Origin: Nitzschia sp. DOCU1
Lineage: Eukaryota > Bacillariophyta > Bacillariophyceae > Bacillariales > Bacillariaceae
NCBI GenBank assembly: GCA_951394045.1
Contig: OX595997.1
Coordinates: 1,054,001 to 1,118,000 of the forward strand
DNA: 64,000 nucleotides
Reading direction: 5' to 3'
The notes beneath the pieces were generated by a model. It was not told the DNA's origin. It saw only the letters and a program-made list of their open reading frames with translations, and did no database searches. Shown piece by piece: positions 9,375-20,711 of the stretch. Positions within the stretch are counted from its first letter, which is position 1, and each line of letters starts with the position of its first letter. Position numbers and translations under genes: made by a program.

Positions 9375-11798
9375 CTAAAGTTGCTTACTCGACATGGCTT
9401 CCAAAGCCTTGTCCAAAGAGTTTGCAACATCCCGGGCACTGGGTCGTTTCACAGGATCAAAGGTATAGCACGATAGCATAGCATCTCGAATCGCCATTAT
9501 TTCGGGGTCCTCCGAGTATCGTACGTCATCGGGAATATAGGGCAAGTCTCCTCGCTGAACACGAATGGTCACTTCCTCCTTGGAGGGACGCCCACCCGGT
9601 TCCAGCTTGTTCCAAGGTTCGTGCCCGCAAATCAAACGAAAGAAAATGTGGCCCATAGAAAAGACATCCACCTTTTCCGTCAAGTTTTGTTCATTTCGAG
9701 CCTCCTCGGGGGATCGCCACTAGAACGAAAAAACACGTGAGAATCAACACTTTCTATTCATACCCAACACCATCCTGCACTGTCATCACAACTCACCTGA
9801 GGGTTCGGGTATTGCGCCGGGAAGCCACAAGGCGTATTGGAGGTGATGTTCCATCGACGAATGATCCCAATGTTAAAGTCATTGAGTTTCAGCGTACCGC
9901 CAACGCTCACCACATTGGCTGGATTCACATCCAAATGAACAAAGGTGGCATTGCCATCGCCATCAATACCGTGGACATCTGCAAGTCCTAGAGCAATGTC
10001 ACGGGCAATCTTGAGTCGCACCAATGGCTTCTTCTTGGACTTGTCTGCCAACTCTCCTACCCGCGAACCATCCGCGTACTCGGTCAAGACCGAGTGACCA
10101 CAAAAGCCAAAGACGTTAATGACATGAGGAGAAGAGGTGAGTCGTTCCATGGCCACGGCGTCGATTCGATCATGCTCAAAGTGGGCATCTTCGAAATTGT
10201 GTTGAAATCTGCCGAGAACAAAATAACCACGACAAGTGTGAGCATTGTTTCATCTTAGAAACTAAGTCAAGGGCAACTTGCAGCAACGACACTACTCACT
10301 TGAGAGTCTTGAGCACCATCGTATCCTGTTCGTGGACATTCTGAACATCCAACTTCCAAGCATAACGCCAAAAGCCCTTGGTTCCAAACAACTGCACACT
10401 ATTTCCATTGTCTTCCCCCATACTTTCAATCGCAATCTCATGCATGCCGTTGCAACTCGGATGAAAAGTAGTCTGCCAATCCTGCATGGGAACACACTCT
10501 CCTTGCGTATACGGCTCGCGAAGTTCCATATGACCCAATCGTTCATCGGAAGAATCCAAAATGGAGTAAAGTTGCGTGTTGTCTGTAAAGTCTGCAGGAT
10601 ACAGCTTGATGCTACGAGGCGGAGCCACTTCGGTGTTGGTGGGATCCAATGCCACCACACGGCGGCTAGCAGACGAGTGTTTGGAGTACATGCTGGGATC
10701 CTGGACATCAAATTTTCGTTCTCTCTTGAATAAAGGAGGTAGGGGCAAATGTAGCTTGGGTAAAGAAGCGTGGCGCACAGGTGCACGAGCCTTTTCGTGG
10801 CGGTCGTGATGATGCGACGACGACGGCTTGTGATGTTCATGCTTTGAATGGGCATGCTGCTGGTGATGATGACTGTTAGGTTTTGTAGCAGCATGGTGAT
10901 GTTTGGTATGCGCGTCCACCTTTGTATTCGCGTCCACTTTGGAATGAGTGTCCTGTTTGGTATGAGTGTCGTGATGCGGCTGCACAGGTTTGCTTGGCTT
11001 GGGCTTTTTGTCTTTTCCTTCCCAGTGGCCCGATGTCATCTGTCCTCGCAGCCCGGCTGCCGACAGATGAATCTCCGGACGAGTCGGCTCATAAAACTGC
11101 TCCGACTGTACAGCTGATCTCGTTAAGAAAACCATCCCCAAAACCGACGTTAACGCCAGTGCACAAAGACCCCAAACAAAAAGAGATCTTCCTCGATGAC
11201 TTTTAGAAACCACATCCAGTCCAACCAGAGACGGTGATCGACAGTTTGTCCCATCCATTCGACAAGGGCTCGATTCGGGGCTCGTATCTACAGAAGAAAC
11301 ATCAGGAGAAGAGTTCACCTGACTACTACGAGTGCTTCCAAAGGAACTTTGCTTCCGAGTGACACGACGACGTTGCTCCATTCCATAGTTTTCCAACAGC
11401 AGCGATTCCGATAATCTCGACTGCCGAGAGGACGTTTTACTTTTCCGCCGCGCTCGAGATGGCGTTTCATCCCTGAACAAAGCCGTCGATAAGCTGTTAT
11501 CGAGATAGCCCTGTTGCACAGAAATAAACGATGTAGAAGGAGGAGTGGGGGCTCGTGTAGGAGCTGTACCAGGATTGGGTGACACCATGTCCACAAGAGG
11601 CGTTCGAATGGGTGATGGTGTCATTTGCGTTACCGTCGCGGGCGTAGACGATCGAGGTTTGAAGAACTGTGTGTTGCCCTTGAATGGAGTTTGATAACCA
11701 ACCCTGTATCGACTGCCCCTGATTCTGATTTTGTCGTCCCGCTCTTCTTCCGATGAAGACGCTGCTGCACAATGCATTTCCTCTTCCATTTCCAGCAT
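9375..11798 (-). CDS. Membrane-anchored protein kinase with His-rich linker (three exons)
   Basis: Exons 11798-10300, 10208-9797 and 9719-9375; introns of 91 and 77 bp with GT-AG ends; joins give KTL-KFQHNF and YPNPQ-WRSPEEA. Total 751 aa. The first ATG is 11798; the frame is open to a GTG at 11831. The N-terminal 200 residues are Ser/Arg-rich and disordered, then one TM (SLFVWGLCALALTSVLGMVFL, about 205-225), then a His/Lys-rich linker (about 275-335), then the kinase domain (about 400-745). Kinase landmarks: beta-3 Lys in MVLKTL, catalytic loop FVHLDVNPANVV (HLD for HRD, Asp and Asn kept), DFN in place of DFG, WRSPEEA as the APE-like segment, VDVFSMGHIFF, and RPSARDVA. With no signal peptide and one TM, the kinase would face the lumen or outside if the protein is type II. 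This resembles lumenal diatom kinases such as the silaffin kinase tpSTK1 in topology; that comparison is from memory. Substrate unknown. Confidence 0.85.
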
Positions 11799-12644
11799 TG
11801 CTTGTTGTGTTGTTATTATCTCAGCCAGCACTTCCTGAACTGGCTACACCGCAGAAACAATAACACCACCAGCACGAGCGGATTCTAAATTCGCCCAACA
11901 ATTCCCAGCCTCCTTCTCTTGTGCAATGTTATCGTGTTAATAAAGAGGGGAAAAGGTATTAATGTGGAAGCCACAGCGCCCAACAGAATGCGAAAGCGGA
12001 CAACGCATAACACGGTGGGAACTGATGCACAAATGATAAGGTATCAACATAATACTCACTATCATGTTGTTCTCGTCCGAAGATTCGTGTGGAACGTAAA
12101 ACACCATCCAGTGAGACACGCCTGCCGAACCAAATTTTTCGTGGGAGGCTATTCATAGTTTTGACCTATTCATGTGTGTATCGTAGCCGCCTCGTCGAGA
12201 TCATTCAACATCTTTGTAAATGTAGAAAACTGTATTTGATTTAACCGCAGGGAAAATTTAGTTAGCTTCCGGTAGCGTTGAACGGTGATCTACTCGACGA
12301 AAACGAACTCGAAAAATTCCAAATCACCCACCCGGCACATGTCGCACGCCAGCCAGGTCGATACCGGGCACACACATGAATAGCCAGTCCTATCGGATAC
12401 CCACATGAACAATCACGATTTGGCCTCAGTCACGGGGAAGGAACTATCACACCATGAAGGTATCTCGATCGTTGTCAGGCAACAAAGCACGAGACGAATG
12501 AATCTTGCAATAGTTCTTGCTTTGGCCTTACCCTGTGTGGAGCCTATAATGTGTCTATATCTTGCCGACACTATCTCGACTACTAGCACAGGAGGAGTAT
12601 TTTACAGGTCGTACCACTCGAGGACTTCGTGGGACTGCTAAACC
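11799..12644. other. Intergenic upstream of kinase gene
   Basis: 846 bp containing the kinase promoter and 5' UTR. No convincing coding frame or RNA gene. Confidence 0.4.
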
Positions 12645-13241
12645 TAGAGTGATACCCAAATCAACAGAGTACTATAATACCAATTCATCAGCGTAAATAG
12701 CATTTTGATCTAGACTCTTCACGACAATCATCGTGCCTGTTCTCTGGTAGCTGTTGCATTGTAGGTCAATGGGTAGTGAAGCCCACATCGCAAAGAACCA
12801 ACAACAACGTTCTGGGGCGGCGCCCCACTTTTCGCTATGTCTCTAGAGTGATAACCAAATCAACAGAGCACTATAATACCAATTCATCATCGTAAATAGC
12901 ATTATAATCTAGACTCCGGAAGACGAGCATCGTGTCTGCCCTCTCGTTGTTGTTGCTTGTTAAGCCAATGGATGATGAAACCCGCCGACTCGCAAACCAA
13001 TGGTCTGGGGCGCCTCCCACTTTTCGCTAGATGCCTCTACCGTAGACTGATACCCAAATCAACAGAACAATAGAGTACCAATTCATCACGGTCATGTTTC
13101 TAGATAAATAGCATTGCGATCTAGACTCCGGAAGACGAGCCTCGTGTCTGCCCTCTCATAGTAGTTATTGCTTTTTAGGCCAATGGATGACGTACCACGC
13201 CTCGCATACCAACGATCTGGGGCTCCCCCTCTCGCTAGATG
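12645..13241. repeat. Three tandem copies of a 199-bp imperfect repeat
   Basis: Copies start at 12645, 12844 and 13043, an exact 199-bp spacing. Each begins with a variant of TAGAGTGATACCCAAATCAA, continues with CCAATTCATCA, AAATAGCATT and GATCTAGACTC, and ends near CCCACTTTTCGCTA (shortened in the third). Copies two and three share GGAAGACGAGC that is altered in copy one. No long frame is kept through all copies, so the unit is probably non-coding. It is not flanked by obvious transposon ends. Confidence 0.85.
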
Positions 13242-13345
13242 TCCAAAGACAGAGTTTAACAAGCAGCACCGTATCTGCGGTAACCACGGCGTGTTTGCAG
13301 ATGCTGATCTCTCAACAGCCATCTCTGCCACAACTGTTCCAAAGT

Positions 13346-14271
13346 TTACTCTTGCGTCCCCCCTTCACTCTGTTTCCGAAAGAGATCCCCTAATCCTAGA
13401 AACGACGACGGGCTCCGTGGTGCCTCCACCAATGGTTGCACCTCTCTGTTTGGCGATGCCGGAGCAAGTGGGGGAGATATTGGTGTGGGTAGGACTTCGA
13501 TGTCGGTAACTGGATCCCATCGCTGAGGATCACGAGGGCAAAACGGAGGCCGCTTTTTTCTAAAAAACGATTTCGGTCGTTCACAGTCTGCCATACACTG
13601 ACTCAAATGTTCCGCCCCACAATACTCACAGTTTTGGGGCAAAGTGTACATGCCCGGAAGCAAATGAGGACGCTCATCGGGTTGTTCCACGCCGCCGCGA
13701 TGGTGCTCATGAAAGACAGAAAATAACTCGAGTGGGTGCCGACATTGCTGAAAATAATAAAGATGTATTCATTAGAACCCATCGCATATTTGACCAAACT
13801 CGACGCAGGTCAGCACAGTAATTCAATCCAACGTACCGTCATCAATTCGAGCTGCTCTGCAAAGGATTGTCCATGGCAGCCAGGAAGTAAAGGAAGGTCC
13901 CCCTGGCACATTTGTACCATGTCGGCTGGCGCACATGCCATCGATGGTTGGCCCACTGCTTCGGTTTCTTCTTCGTCTTTTTGTTGTTGTGTGGTCAATG
14001 CAGTCCGCGGTTCCTCGGTTGAATTGCGTTCTCCCTGTTCCAATTCGTCGTCGTGCACGACCAGACTAGGATTTCTCGATAGCACAGTTTTATCCACTTC
14101 TTCGTCCTCATCTTCTTCATCTTCCATTAAACTTTTGGCGTTGATTGAGTACGAGTGCTGCTGCTGCATAGAATCTTGTGGCTTGAGTTCAACGGTTTGT
14201 TCTTCGGCGCCTTCTTTTACAACATTGGATGAGGCTGAGGTCGTCCCTTCGTTGGTGCCCTTTTCAATCAT
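13346..14271 (-). CDS. Unknown acidic protein with Cys-rich C-terminal half (two exons)
   Basis: Exons 14271-13837 and 13747-13346; 89-bp intron (GTACGT...TTTTCAG) joins ELMT to QCRHPLELF; 278 aa. The first 100 residues are Glu/Asp-rich and probably disordered (MEDEEDEDEEVD). The middle has spaced Cys residues (ACAPADMVQMCQ, LPGCHGQS, TQCRHP). The second exon carries a small cluster, QNCEYCGAEHLSQCMADCERPK, then RKKRPPFCPRDPQRWDP and a Pro-rich tail. The CEYC...C...C spacing could bind zinc. I do not recognise a family; no signal peptide or TM is visible, so a soluble location is likely. Confidence 0.7.
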
Positions 14272-14869
14272 GGACTCAATTTACTCTAGCTTGATTGGGT
14301 TTACAACAAGCGCTTTGAATCTGACTCTTGATGGTTTTTAAAATGGGAGCCAAAACGAGAGGAGATGAGAAAAGTAATGCAGTGATGATTTTTTACTTTC
14401 TCGAAGCTTGGCCATGGCCTGTCTGTTTATTTACAGTTGGATTGACCGTGCTTGCGGTGCGTGTCATCGTCCAAAACAAACGCTCGGAGCACGCTTCCGT
14501 TAAGTGTGTGCGATCATGTGCGCCCGCCTCTTTTGGTTGCGTATTTAAGAAAAGAGGTTAGATAACGACATTGGAAGCAGGTAGTTGAAGAATGGAGTAT
14601 TGATTCCACTAACAAATATAGGATTTTAACGACGACACGAAAATACATTGTGCGAGCAAGCCGATTGCGTGCCAACCGTTGGAAGAAACAACAGAAAGGC
14701 ACGGCGCGGGAATTCAAACGCCGATAAGAAGGGTTGAGCTTGAGCTCATGTTTGGCTCATGTCACCGTATCTTTTGCTCTTTGCAACCAACAATGAACTC
14801 GTATTCATAGCAGCCACTCCCTCATTCTTGGATGGAATGTACAATGGATGCAGGTAGTTCGGTGCTGCA
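14272..14869. other. Intergenic, divergent promoter region
   Basis: 598 bp between the divergent unknown gene (-) and the membrane protein gene (+). Nothing recognised beyond AT-rich stretches. Confidence 0.4.
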
Positions 14870-15718
14870 ATGTCCGCCCCGATCATAGTAGGATCGCATG
14901 CTGCTGCCGGTGGTGGCATTTCTTTGCTGAGTTGCTGGGCACCAGCACCACCTCTTGCATTTTGCTCGAGCCGCGTCCGTATGCGACAAGGTCATTCCTA
15001 CGATGCCACTGCAATCCAAGCCTTTGATAGGAAACAGCAGTCGTCGATGATTCAACGAGTGGCTAGTACTACAGTTTCTACTACTACAAGTTTGGCTAGT
15101 CGTCGACAAACAGGGCGTCGAAAGAATGACAATGACAATAACGACGACGATGACGACAAGATAGATTCGATTGTCGATTGGATTGAAACGGTTGTGTCAA
15201 TCTTCTCTCGACCGCTCGGTTTTTGGGATCCTCCCTTGGCCTTGGGTTATCCTATGGTGTTGCTGGTCAGCGCTTGGATCTTGCCCTTGCCAACGTTTGC
15301 ATTATTTCTGGTTGGATTTGGCATGTACTCGTGGCTGGGGCGAACGTTGTTGCCCAATGAAGAGATGGACGACGATGAGGAGGAGGACCGACCGCCCACA
15401 GACTTTTTGGCGTTGGGGGCAGCAGCTGTCACGTCGGGTTTGCTAACCCCTCTATCCGCCACCAACACACCATCGAACAACAGCATTCTGGGTGGATTTT
15501 CGTCGTCGTCCTCGACTGGCACACTCATGGTGGGGGCGATTTTTGGTCTCGTCTCGGTAGCTGTCTTTGTTCTTTTAGGCAATGATGACAGGGGAAAGTT
15601 GTCAATTGATAGCGCGGTGAATGAAAAGGAAGAAGAGGAAGAACCCAGTAATGAAAAGAAGCTTATGGATCTTTGGGACAAGTCTTTCCGGCGAAACGAC
15701 AATGAATTGGATTCATGA
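14870..15718 (+). CDS. Unknown membrane protein with acidic linkers
   Basis: 282 aa from the ATG at 14870. The N-terminal 60 residues are Ala/Ser-rich with a weak hydrophobic patch (GGGISLLSCWAPAPPLAF), which could be an organelle-targeting sequence. A basic-to-acidic switch follows (RRQTGRRKNDNDNNDDDDD), then hydrophobic segments YPMVLLVSAWILPLPTFALF and LFLVGFGMYSWL, an acidic loop (MDDDEEEDRPPTD), a Gly/Ala/Ser-rich stretch and a last TM (LMVGAIFGLVSVAVFVLLG). The tail is Glu-rich, then KLMDLWDKSFRR. No family recognised. Topology suggests three to four membrane passes. A plastid or other organelle location is only a guess. Confidence 0.6.
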   Translation: MSAPIIVGSHAAAGGGISLLSCWAPAPPLAFCSSRVRMRQGHSYDATAIQAFDRKQQSSMIQRVASTTVSTTTSLASRRQTGRRKNDNDNNDDDDDKIDSIVDWIETVVSIFSRPLGFWDPPLALGYPMVLLVSAWILPLPTFALFLVGFGMYSWLGRTLLPNEEMDDDEEEDRPPTDFLALGAAAVTSGLLTPLSATNTPSNNSILGGFSSSSSTGTLMVGAIFGLVSVAVFVLLGNDDRGKLSIDSAVNEKEEEEEPSNEKKLMDLWDKSFRRNDNELDS

Positions 15719-15986
15719 CGACGTCCAGTAATCCAACAACAACGCTCCGTTGGTGTTGTGGCACAGTTACTCCTTACCTCGCTGGGGCATCCTGGGCCGA
15801 TATGTCCAATACTATAGTTTGCCCAGTGGGCGACGATTTTTCCGCGGAACACGATGTGCCAGATACTATATTTGGAAATGTTATCTCCCCTCGCTGCTTA
15901 ACAAGTCAGGTACAACAGACTAGCAAGGGGCTAACTGCAAATGGCCCATGCATTGCATATTGTTGGATTCCAGTAAAAGTCTACTA

Positions 15987-18674
15987 TTACATAGCATCCA
16001 TTAGATTGTTCTGCATTTTCATAGCGTTCTGAAGCAGCACCGTCTTAGCATTCTTGGTTTTGGACGTTTCAAAAGTCTGGAGTTTGGGACGCTTGGACGG
16101 CCTCCTTCCGGTTTCAGCGGCAGCATCATTATCACCGTCGTCTTCATCATCCGAAAGCGATACCAAATTGTTCTCGTAGGGATTGAACTGCAGAGACTTG
16201 GGTCGATTGGCTTGTTGATCTGCTGCTTCCACCTGCTCCGATTGTGCTTTTTGGCTTTGCTTTTGCTTGGACACCAACGATTTGGGTGGATCCTTCAAGG
16301 CGAATGATCGCGCCACATGGCCGACATGAAGGGCTCTTGCAGAAAAAATGGAACGAACCGAAGGCTCACGCTTGGTAGAATAAGCCCGAAGATAGCTCAA
16401 AAAAGCTTCCCGTGCCAGCTCCATGAGTTCGCCTTCCTTGGGCTTGTTCGAAGCCTCTTTGCGGCGTTTCTTGTTAGCCTTCTTGTCTTCCTTCCATTTT
16501 TGTTGCGTTGTCACATTCTCTTGAATGATACAATCTTCAAGACGACGCTGAACTTCGCCTGCAAAATGTTCCCCGAGCCTGCTGCCACGAAGGACTTCCC
16601 CGCCCTTATCCTTGTGGTGGCTGAGTTCCCTGTTTCCGCCATGCTTCAAGCCAGCGTTGGTCCAATCTTGGCACAGCGACGCTGCCTTGTTCAGAGTCGA
16701 AGCCAAGGATAGAGGCTCAACCTTGGAAATGCCTTTTGTTTGCAAGACATCCAGATATCCCATTTCTGACGGCAACAAGAAGAGCAACGAATGCCCAGCC
16801 TTACCGGCCCGCGCCACACGCCCCACACGATGAACATAGTCCGAAATTTCACATGGTGGATCGTACTGTACAGTCCAATCTATTCCTTCGAGGTTGAGCC
16901 CGCGAGCGGCTACGTCTGTGGTCAGAAGAATGGCACCACCGCTTGCCTTGTCAAAGAGTTTCAACGTTTGGTTCCGCTTGGAGTGTTGAACGTTACCGTG
17001 CAGCTTAAACAACTGAGCCTTGTCGCCAAATAGCCCGTTCTTGTCGGAACCGTCGTCTTGGCCATCCTCCTCCCAGAGAGAATCCATCGATTCAAATAGT
17101 TTATGATGGAAATCGACACAGGCACAAGTTCCCATGAACACAACAGTTCGTTCTCCCTTGGCGACGCGTTGAACCAGAAAGGACACCAAGGTTGCCAATC
17201 GAAGCTTGGCCGTGACGGTAATATGAAACTGAGCAAGTTGTCGCGGCGTTGACTCGGAGAATCCATCATCTTTACTGGTACGTTCCCAGTTGATCTGCTC
17301 TTCGACAGCGTCGTTGGTGCTATCGGGTCCATCCTTGACATTCGATTTGTTTTTCCCCTCCTCTTCGCCACCTTTTACCCAAACCCACGATTGATCTCCG
17401 CATAACATACGTTCCTTAGCCAATGCCTGTACAGATGGCGTGACCGTCGCCGATACAAGAACAGATCGCCACCATGGTTGAGATTTGGAAGCGTCGTTGG
17501 CCCGGATTAATTGAACAATTTGCTTGACTTGGTCTCCTAGCCCCATGTCTAACAGACGATCCGCCTCGTCAAGAACCAACCATTGTAGTTTCCCCTTCAA
17601 ATTCAACAGTAACGATTCTGTCTTGTTCAAGTGATCTAGGAGTCGTCCTGGTGTGGCCACAATAATGGCAAGGCCCTTGCGAATTCTCGACTTTTCCGAG
17701 TTTCGTGAGTCACCACCCAACAGACCCCCCGGAACCATCCAACCGGCAAAGTTGGCTTGGCACAACTTTTCCACAACCGTCAACGTTTGACTCGCCAACT
17801 CACGAGTCGGGCACAAGATGATACACTGGGTTCCCAGATCTTTCCTCGAGGGCTTTTGGTTCGTGGTTTTGGCAAAGCCCAAATGATGGAGAATCGGTAA
17901 AAGGTACGCCAATGTTTTTCCACTTCCCGTCTCAGCCTGAATCAAAATATTTCTCTGTATATTTCGTGGGTCTTGGAATGTCTGAATTGCCTTACTTTGC
18001 ACATTGGTCGGCTGTTTCAACTGGAATAATTTTGGAGTGCTGGTAATGGCTTGAATCAAGCGGGGATGCAAACCCAGAGAATTCCAATCTTCGGGGACAA
18101 ATAAATGAGTGGACGCTTTGGATACCAAGACAGCCGATCGGGCTCCCGAACGTCGATCCAACTCCATTGGACGTGCATGAAACTCGGCCATGTATTTCGC
18201 ATGTTCCAAATCTGCCGTCGAGGCGGACACAACGTCCTCCTTATTTGGGCGACGGCGACGGCTTGGTGGTGGTGCCGGGAAGGATTCTTCGGCTCTCTCG
18301 GGCTGCTCGGGATTTTCTTTCGAGTGTTTTGAGGAAGATTCTTCAGCGGGAGGAGGGCTCTCCGTTTCTGTTTCCATTGATTCCAATGGTTCGATAGAAT
18401 GCTTCTTTTCTGGCGTTGCCTCTGAAGACGGCGAACTTTCATTCAACTGCTGGACCTCCAAATTGGAGTCCACGGGTTCATCACTTGTCGCATCGACGAC
18501 TTGCTTCTGCCGAAGAGTCCGACTGCCACTGTTGCCACCATGATGCTTCTGCCGTTTGGCCGCTTCTGACTTTTGTCGCCGTCGTTCATACTTGTTCTTC
18601 TTTTTGCTCTTGAGTGGTTGCACTTTAGGCGTCGGTGCAATCGCCACAATATTCAAGTCACCCAAATCATCCAT
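15987..18674 (-). CDS. DEAD-box RNA helicase, DDX31/Dbp7 type
   Basis: 895 aa from the ATG at 18674 (open frame extends five codons further to a TTG). A charged N-terminal region of about 170 residues precedes the helicase core. Motifs in order: Q-motif region (PTNVQSKAIQTF), I AETGSGKT, Ia PTRELA, TPGR, II VLDEADRLLD, III SATVTP, then in RecA2 VVFMGTCACVDFHHKLF, TDVAARGLNLEGIDW and VI VHRVGRVARAGKAG. The C-terminus has a DUF4217-like part (FLSYLRAYSTKREPSVRSIF, LHVGHVARSFAL) and a basic tail. Dbp7/DDX31 acts in the nucleolus on the 60S ribosomal subunit. The NVL/Rix7 gene 30 kb away serves the same process, but the two are not adjacent. No intron. Confidence 0.92.
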   Translation of the reverse strand: MDDLGDLNIVAIAPTPKVQPLKSKKKNKYERRRQKSEAAKRQKHHGGNSGSRTLRQKQVVDATSDEPVDSNLEVQQLNESSPSSEATPEKKHSIEPLESMETETESPPPAEESSSKHSKENPEQPERAEESFPAPPPSRRRRPNKEDVVSASTADLEHAKYMAEFHARPMELDRRSGARSAVLVSKASTHLFVPEDWNSLGLHPRLIQAITSTPKLFQLKQPTNVQSKAIQTFQDPRNIQRNILIQAETGSGKTLAYLLPILHHLGFAKTTNQKPSRKDLGTQCIILCPTRELASQTLTVVEKLCQANFAGWMVPGGLLGGDSRNSEKSRIRKGLAIIVATPGRLLDHLNKTESLLLNLKGKLQWLVLDEADRLLDMGLGDQVKQIVQLIRANDASKSQPWWRSVLVSATVTPSVQALAKERMLCGDQSWVWVKGGEEEGKNKSNVKDGPDSTNDAVEEQINWERTSKDDGFSESTPRQLAQFHITVTAKLRLATLVSFLVQRVAKGERTVVFMGTCACVDFHHKLFESMDSLWEEDGQDDGSDKNGLFGDKAQLFKLHGNVQHSKRNQTLKLFDKASGGAILLTTDVAARGLNLEGIDWTVQYDPPCEISDYVHRVGRVARAGKAGHSLLFLLPSEMGYLDVLQTKGISKVEPLSLASTLNKAASLCQDWTNAGLKHGGNRELSHHKDKGGEVLRGSRLGEHFAGEVQRRLEDCIIQENVTTQQKWKEDKKANKKRRKEASNKPKEGELMELAREAFLSYLRAYSTKREPSVRSIFSARALHVGHVARSFALKDPPKSLVSKQKQSQKAQSEQVEAADQQANRPKSLQFNPYENNLVSLSDDEDDGDNDAAAETGRRPSKRPKLQTFETSKTKNAKTVLLQNAMKMQNNLMDAM

Positions 18675-20711
18675 TTTGACTCCAATCAATTCTTGGGTAG
18701 ATTTGGGGTGGTTGTCCTTTTGGACGATGACAATATTATGCTCTCAGGGACGACACAGGGAGAGACGCAAAAGGATGGGACGAGATGTGGGGCACGGAAC
18801 GTTTTTTCCTCGGCGGGAAGAATGAATTGCCGAGCGGCGGGGGACGACGGCGAGGACGATTGATTCGATTCGATTCATTCGAGTTCAATGACGATTACTT
18901 CGATTCAGTCCTTTGGTCGCTTTGATCCAAATATTGGCGAGCTCGCGCGCGCCCGCAGCGCCGCTGACCGGTGGCATGAGATGATGCCATCCAAGAATGA
19001 GAAGGTTCGGATTTGGGCGCGCGCAGTGTTCGCGGTCAAGATGCACTTCAAGCGCCGGAAACCAAAAAAACGCACTCACACAATTTTTGTTGCCAAAACC
19101 GTGGACCCTTCTCGTCGGGTGTGAATGATCCTTTCTCTCGCTTGTTGGCCACGATTGCTATTATAGTCTTTTTCTACTCAAGTCTGAATCTTTTGCTATC
19201 TACGTACAATTTGCCATTATGAAGTCAACCTTCTTCCTGGTCGCCCCCGTGCTTGTGACTGCCTTGAACCTTGCTGTGGCCATATTTTTGAATCAACGGC
19301 ACTCCCACACGGAGGCCATGCCCTTGACGACGGTGAGATACGCAGAGCAACGAAGTCTGCCGTGGAAGAAGAGTCCTTTTCAGGAATAAGAAAATCGCAC
19401 ATGGGAATTGCATTCCTGCCGACGACTGTGCTGCCGGTATATCTTTGCTCAGATGATAATGCTGGTGATGCCGTCTCGTTGGCGGAGCTTTGGAGGGCGG
19501 ATCTTAAGTGGTTCAAAGCTCCAATCGCCCAAAGAGGAAACAGTGTCAACGGTATTTTGTAATTGTCAGCATCGTCGAGCTGTGGACGTGTCCATGCTTG
19601 GGCCAGCCGTCGCTGCCATGTCGGCGTTGTCGGTTGCTACATCTTCATAAGCTTTGGCTTGATCCAAAGCCGCATTCATGCATGCTACCAATACTGTAAA
19701 AGTAGATATTGTATTCACCTTCTTTCGCTTTTCTTATTTTGGTGCTTATTGCTGTTAGTTTCCTCTGGCGGATCAAAGCGCCAGCACTATGGATAGCGCA
19801 CACTTTTCGCTGCTTTAACAATAGTAGTATATCCTAATGCTGTTCATCGTTGGTGACGATTGAAGCTGCATTAGAGTTGGCCGTTGCTAGATGAATGCAA
19901 CGTTTTCCGCAAGGAGGATAGAGTAGCTATTACGCAAGTGTTTGGGGTTTGGGCTTCGTTCTACTCTAGAGAGCCGTGCGCAACTACTAATATACCTTTT
20001 AAGACGTACTACTAGTAGTGGTACTAGGAAGACTAGCAACGCCAAGCCGGTGTACCACCGTCTAGTTGACGTACCGCATATGCTAGTAGGTATGGATGTC
20101 TACCCCAACCATAGTCCCTTGCTTCTCGTTGCTGGTTGCAGTTTGCTGAGGTTGGAGATGGAAGAAAGCGATCCAGGCAAGTATTCTAGTATTCTCACCA
20201 CAGTGTTTCTTCTTCGTCTACCCCCGCCGCCGGCGAGGGCATGTCGTACCGGCCGGATCCATCCGGACATGGTTCCACCACACCAAGCTGAGAATACGAG
20301 ACATTATTATAGTAGCTGGAATGTGCTACTATTATCCCATTCGCTGTCGGGTTTGGAATTGACGATATGTTGCAACGTATGCACTGGTGGGTCGCCACAG
20401 GAGCTAGCATCTGTCTGGTCAGAACATAGTATGCTGCTAGTTATCGTCCTCGTACGCACCTTGTGGTTGCATACCATATGTAGACTAAAGGGGATGCTAC
20501 GAGTAGCAAGTTATTTTCTCTGGAAGTTTCGTCAGCTACGGCTGGTCTTGCGGCTTCTGGTAGTTGTCTCTACTGGATTCGCTCGGGAAAAGATAGTAGT
20601 ATTTATTTTCTACTTGGGTTGCAGTAGACTTATGTAAAGCAATATGAAAGTCGTGAAAATAGTGCCCTCGTGCCGCCGCCATATATTCTTCATCCTTGAT
20701 GTTTTCACTGG
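18675..20711. other. Gene-poor stretch of 2 kb
   Basis: Lies between the divergent-facing DEAD-box promoter and the 3' end of the CSRNP-like gene. The only candidate I see is a small signal-peptide frame at 19219-19389, listed separately. A 231-codon frame at 19942-20637 starts at a TTG, is Leu/Arg/Ser-biased and has no motif; I treat it as chance. A GATTCGATTC-like simple repeat sits at about 18860-18885. Confidence 0.45.
19219..19389 (+). CDS. Candidate small secreted peptide, 56 aa
   Basis: ATG at 19219 to TAA at 19387-19389. The first 24 residues (MKSTFFLVAPVLVTALNLAV...) have the form of a signal peptide: one Lys then a hydrophobic core. The remainder is short and polar with no Cys. A possible donor (ACG/GTGAGA at 19333) suggests it might be exon 1 of a longer gene, but I found no downstream exon that is convincing in frame. 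Could be a real small ORF, a 5' exon or chance. Confidence 0.3.
   Translation: MKSTFFLVAPVLVTALNLAVAIFLNQRHSHTEAMPLTTVRYAEQRSLPWKKSPFQE

Noticed and set aside
19942..20637. 231-codon plus-strand frame
   Set aside because: Starts at TTG, biased composition, no motif or signal; likely chance.
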